DNA of 64,000 nucleotides from contig OY292274.1 of NCBI GenBank assembly GCA_958496175.1, forward strand, positions 49,114,630 through 49,178,629, read 5' to 3'. The position numbers and the translations under genes are program-made. Positions within the stretch are counted from its first letter, which is position 1. The number at the start of each line of letters is the position of its first letter. The notes under the pieces are model-generated. The model ran no database searches and had not been told where the DNA came from. It was given only the letters and a program-made list of their open reading frames with translations. Shown here piece after piece: positions 61,693 through 64,000 of this stretch. Origin of the DNA: Sisyra terminalis. Lineage: Eukaryota; Arthropoda; Insecta; Neuroptera; Sisyridae.

Positions 61693-62291
61693 TAGTGTTC
61701 GACAGAACTTTCGGTTTCGGCTGTCGTCAAGCCGAAACTACGACCGAAACTGAATTCGTTTGATGAAAATGTTTAGAAATTGTTGTTTCTCACTAATAAT
61801 ATTACATTCATCAATTATGAATACCGACAGTTATCAGTTGATTGAAATTATTTTTATTTTTCAGTTCGGGAGAAAACTGACCAAAGTTTAGAAGGAATTA
61901 TTTTGTTTTTTATATGTAAAAAGAGTAGGTACTTTCTGCTTTGTCGACCGAAACATATTTAGGTAAAAAGTATTTTTTTATGGTATTCGTAACTAATATT
62001 AAAAAGAAATATTAGGTGTAATTTTTTCAAACCAACCTCTTATTTCAGCGCTAATAGTTTATTTGAAATAAGAAGTTATAATAATATGTTATGTTCATTA
62101 TTAGCTCAAATATTAAAGACAAAATGATTAATATTTACTTATAGGATTTAAAAGTAAAGACTGCTTAGTTATGATTAATTTTTTTTTCCTACGAGAAGAT
62201 GATCTAATATGGAAGTTTCGGTTTCCGCCAAAACTAAAACTTATCCCGAAATTCGGTTTCGACCGTAAAAACTAATTTTGGTCGGACACTA
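61693..62291. mobile_element. 599-bp non-autonomous hAT element
   Basis: Ends TAGTGTTCGAC (61693) and GTCGGACACTA (to 62291) are inverted repeats. Both continue inward with CGAAAC/GTTTCGGTTTCGG motif clusters. Flanks CTTATATT (61685-61692) and CTTATGTT (62292-62299) match 7 of 8, as expected for an old hAT target duplication. No transposase frame. Confidence 0.75.
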
Positions 62292-63528
62292 CTTATGTTG
62301 TTAATAGTGTTCGAGTAAAATAGATGTAACATTCGGACCGATATAAAGAAATTATGGGGGTTTCGTTTTTATTACGGGAAAAACTAAAACAAAGGACTAT
62401 AGGTTATAGAAAAATTGGCGAAGTTTGATCTTATTATTGGCATTTCGGTAGGTAGAAGTCTATCTAAAATGTTTCATAATGGATATTTGAAACGCGTGAG
62501 ATTTGCGTGGATGACGTGAAAATGCGTGAAACTTGATCATGTTTTTTGAATTTTCAAAATTTGTAGGTTTTTAAATTGAAATCGGTTTTTATTTTTACTG
62601 ACCCAATAAATCAAAATTGAATGTTTCGTGGTAATTTCGTACATTTTTATTTCCATTTAATGAGATACTCAGTTTAACTTGGTCGATGATGTAAATGTCA
62701 GCTATTAAAACTCAACAACTCTTAAAACCTAGATAAGGCTTTATTTGTTGATACCATTGTAAAGTTGATAGATTTGAAATTGAATCTGATATTGTAGTTG
62801 AAAACTAACATGCTTTATCGTTCTTGTGATTTATAATAGTCACCTATATTCGATAATGAAACATTGCCTTGAACATTAGGCCATTCCCTGGTTAGTTTGT
62901 AATTGTTTCATAATGTCTATCAATTCTTAATAAGTGACATGATGAATACGATGAATTCTTTTATGTCGCACTGGCTAATTGAATTATCAGGATGTTAGCG
63001 AGCGGCATTGAAATGCGACATTTGAAAAAACGATCATTTTGCATTTTGATTTTTGTACCATTCAATTTATTAATAGAATTAGCAGGCGGATATAAAATTT
63101 AGGCCAATTAAAGGCAAATGCAGCCAATGTGCGTTTATTGCTTTTGTTTTGATTGAAAACGTTGTTCCTGTTAATTATTCTCGAAAAACTATATGCAGAC
63201 ATTAAAAAAAGCGATCAAATTGTCTGAAACCGATTAATATTTATATCTATTTGCAATTTATCAACTGGTGACCTCGGCTTGAATTTTTTCATATATGCAT
63301 ATAGTTTGTATTATGCACGAGTATATATCCTATAGATAAGTGTTATAATTTGTTCAAGACAAACAATGAAAAGCGAAATATGTCGACATAAATAACTGAA
63401 TTTTCCAGTTTTAGACGCTTCATGAGTTTTTCAGCGAACATTTGCTTTGAGAATCTGTTTGTAGAAAGAAGCCAAAAGTTTACTGTGATTTAAAGTTGTT
63501 ATAGTGTGTTTTCATAAGAGTTGTGAAA

Positions 63529-63577
63529 ATGATTTCAAAAAATGCTAAAACCTATTATCCTCTGGGCTTATCAAAAG
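63529..63577 (+). CDS. Possible first coding exon of a gene leaving the window
   Basis: ATG at 63529 opens MISKNAKTYYPLGLSK, followed by a usable donor (GTAATT at 63578). Upstream lies a comparatively mixed-composition leader with a weak CATAAATA box near 63389. No downstream exon lies within the remaining ~420 bp. The product is not recognised. The 9 kb of gene-free DNA upstream would fit a developmentally regulated gene, but this is speculative. Confidence 0.35.
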
Positions 63578-64000
63578 GTAATTTGCATGCTTTTTATTTT
63601 TAATCTATTATGTAAAATTATATATATGTTAACGAATTATCCTTTGGATTGTTACACTTCTTAAGAGGTTTTTATGGCTAAATTTCTATCGAAATTATGC
63701 TAGCATATGGATTTTTCGATTTGATAACAAATAGTTCCGCTAATAAAAATCTACCATAAAGCGTATTTTATATTGTTGGCAATATTTTTATAGCATTTTC
63801 TTCTTTTTATATATGGTATCTTTGCAAATTCCAGTATTTCAAAAGAAATTGTGAACTTTCAGTTAAAAATTTAAACCAATCTGTTCTAATTGTTACTAAT
63901 TTATTCAAAGTGTTTTTTTTAATTCGCAAAAATATTTGATATGATGATAATAGAGCTTAACTAAGAACGGTAAATTTTTAAAAATGATTCTTTTACAATC

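Larger units (their letters stand above)
54413..63528. other. 9-kb gene-poor region
   Basis: Very AT-rich. Frames at 57871-58065, 60633-60845 and 61331-61516 look like composition artefacts with no motif. It contains the repeats at 59790-60435 and 61693-62291, annotated separately. It probably contains upstream regulatory DNA of the gene starting near 63529. Confidence 0.5.

Noticed and set aside
1..64000. CRISPR array, bacterial-style operons, rRNA genes
   Set aside because: No regularly spaced identical repeats, ribosome-binding sites or rRNA sequence were seen; spliced genes show this is eukaryotic nuclear DNA.

Overview
The window is AT-rich eukaryotic nuclear DNA from an arthropod, almost certainly an insect. 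Genes are split by short GT-AG introns (often 50-60 bp). Two genes encode recognisable CBM14/peritrophin chitin-binding modules, the conserved genes are animal genes, and intergenic DNA is littered with degraded insect-type transposons. A dipteran-like origin is plausible but unproven.

Layout, left to right. 1-3257 (+) holds the 3' end of HERC2 (last RCC1 repeats plus HECT domain). 3258-9850 holds decayed mobile DNA (an LTR-like fragment with a heat-shock-type promoter, a Jockey-type non-LTR tail, a 714-bp foldback element, a Tc1 remnant) around one small gene for a membrane-anchored, truncated relative of glucosidase II beta. 9850-22362 is a cluster of four secreted-protein genes: three chitin-binding or mucin-like proteins and one 1525-aa serine-rich repeat protein. 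All four have a very short signal-peptide exon followed by a phase-0 intron, which suggests extracellular (cuticle, peritrophic or eggshell) roles.

25813-29316 (+) is a six-exon multipass membrane protein resembling MFS monocarboxylate transporters. 29783-30210 (+) is ribosomal protein L31 with a 5'TOP-like leader. 30780-43064 (-) is a 21-exon gene for a secreted protein of about 2065 aa, with EAR/EPTP-like repeats at both ends and a long repetitive middle. A complete intronless RWDD2-family gene (41742-42668, +) is nested in its second intron. 44013-44717 is an internally deleted hAT element with a perfect 8-bp target duplication. 46414-47122 (+) is an SZRD1 homologue and 49039-53312 (-) a CIP2A homologue.

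53313-64000 is nearly gene-free: one doubtful signal-peptide exon, several non-autonomous transposons, and at 63529 a possible first coding exon of a gene leaving the window.

All exon chains were built by hand from splice sites and reading-frame continuity. Multi-exon coding lengths were checked to be multiples of three. Family names rest on remembered family motifs, not on searches. No CRISPR array or rRNA was seen; the only tRNA-like sequence is a probable SINE head near 36.3 kb.
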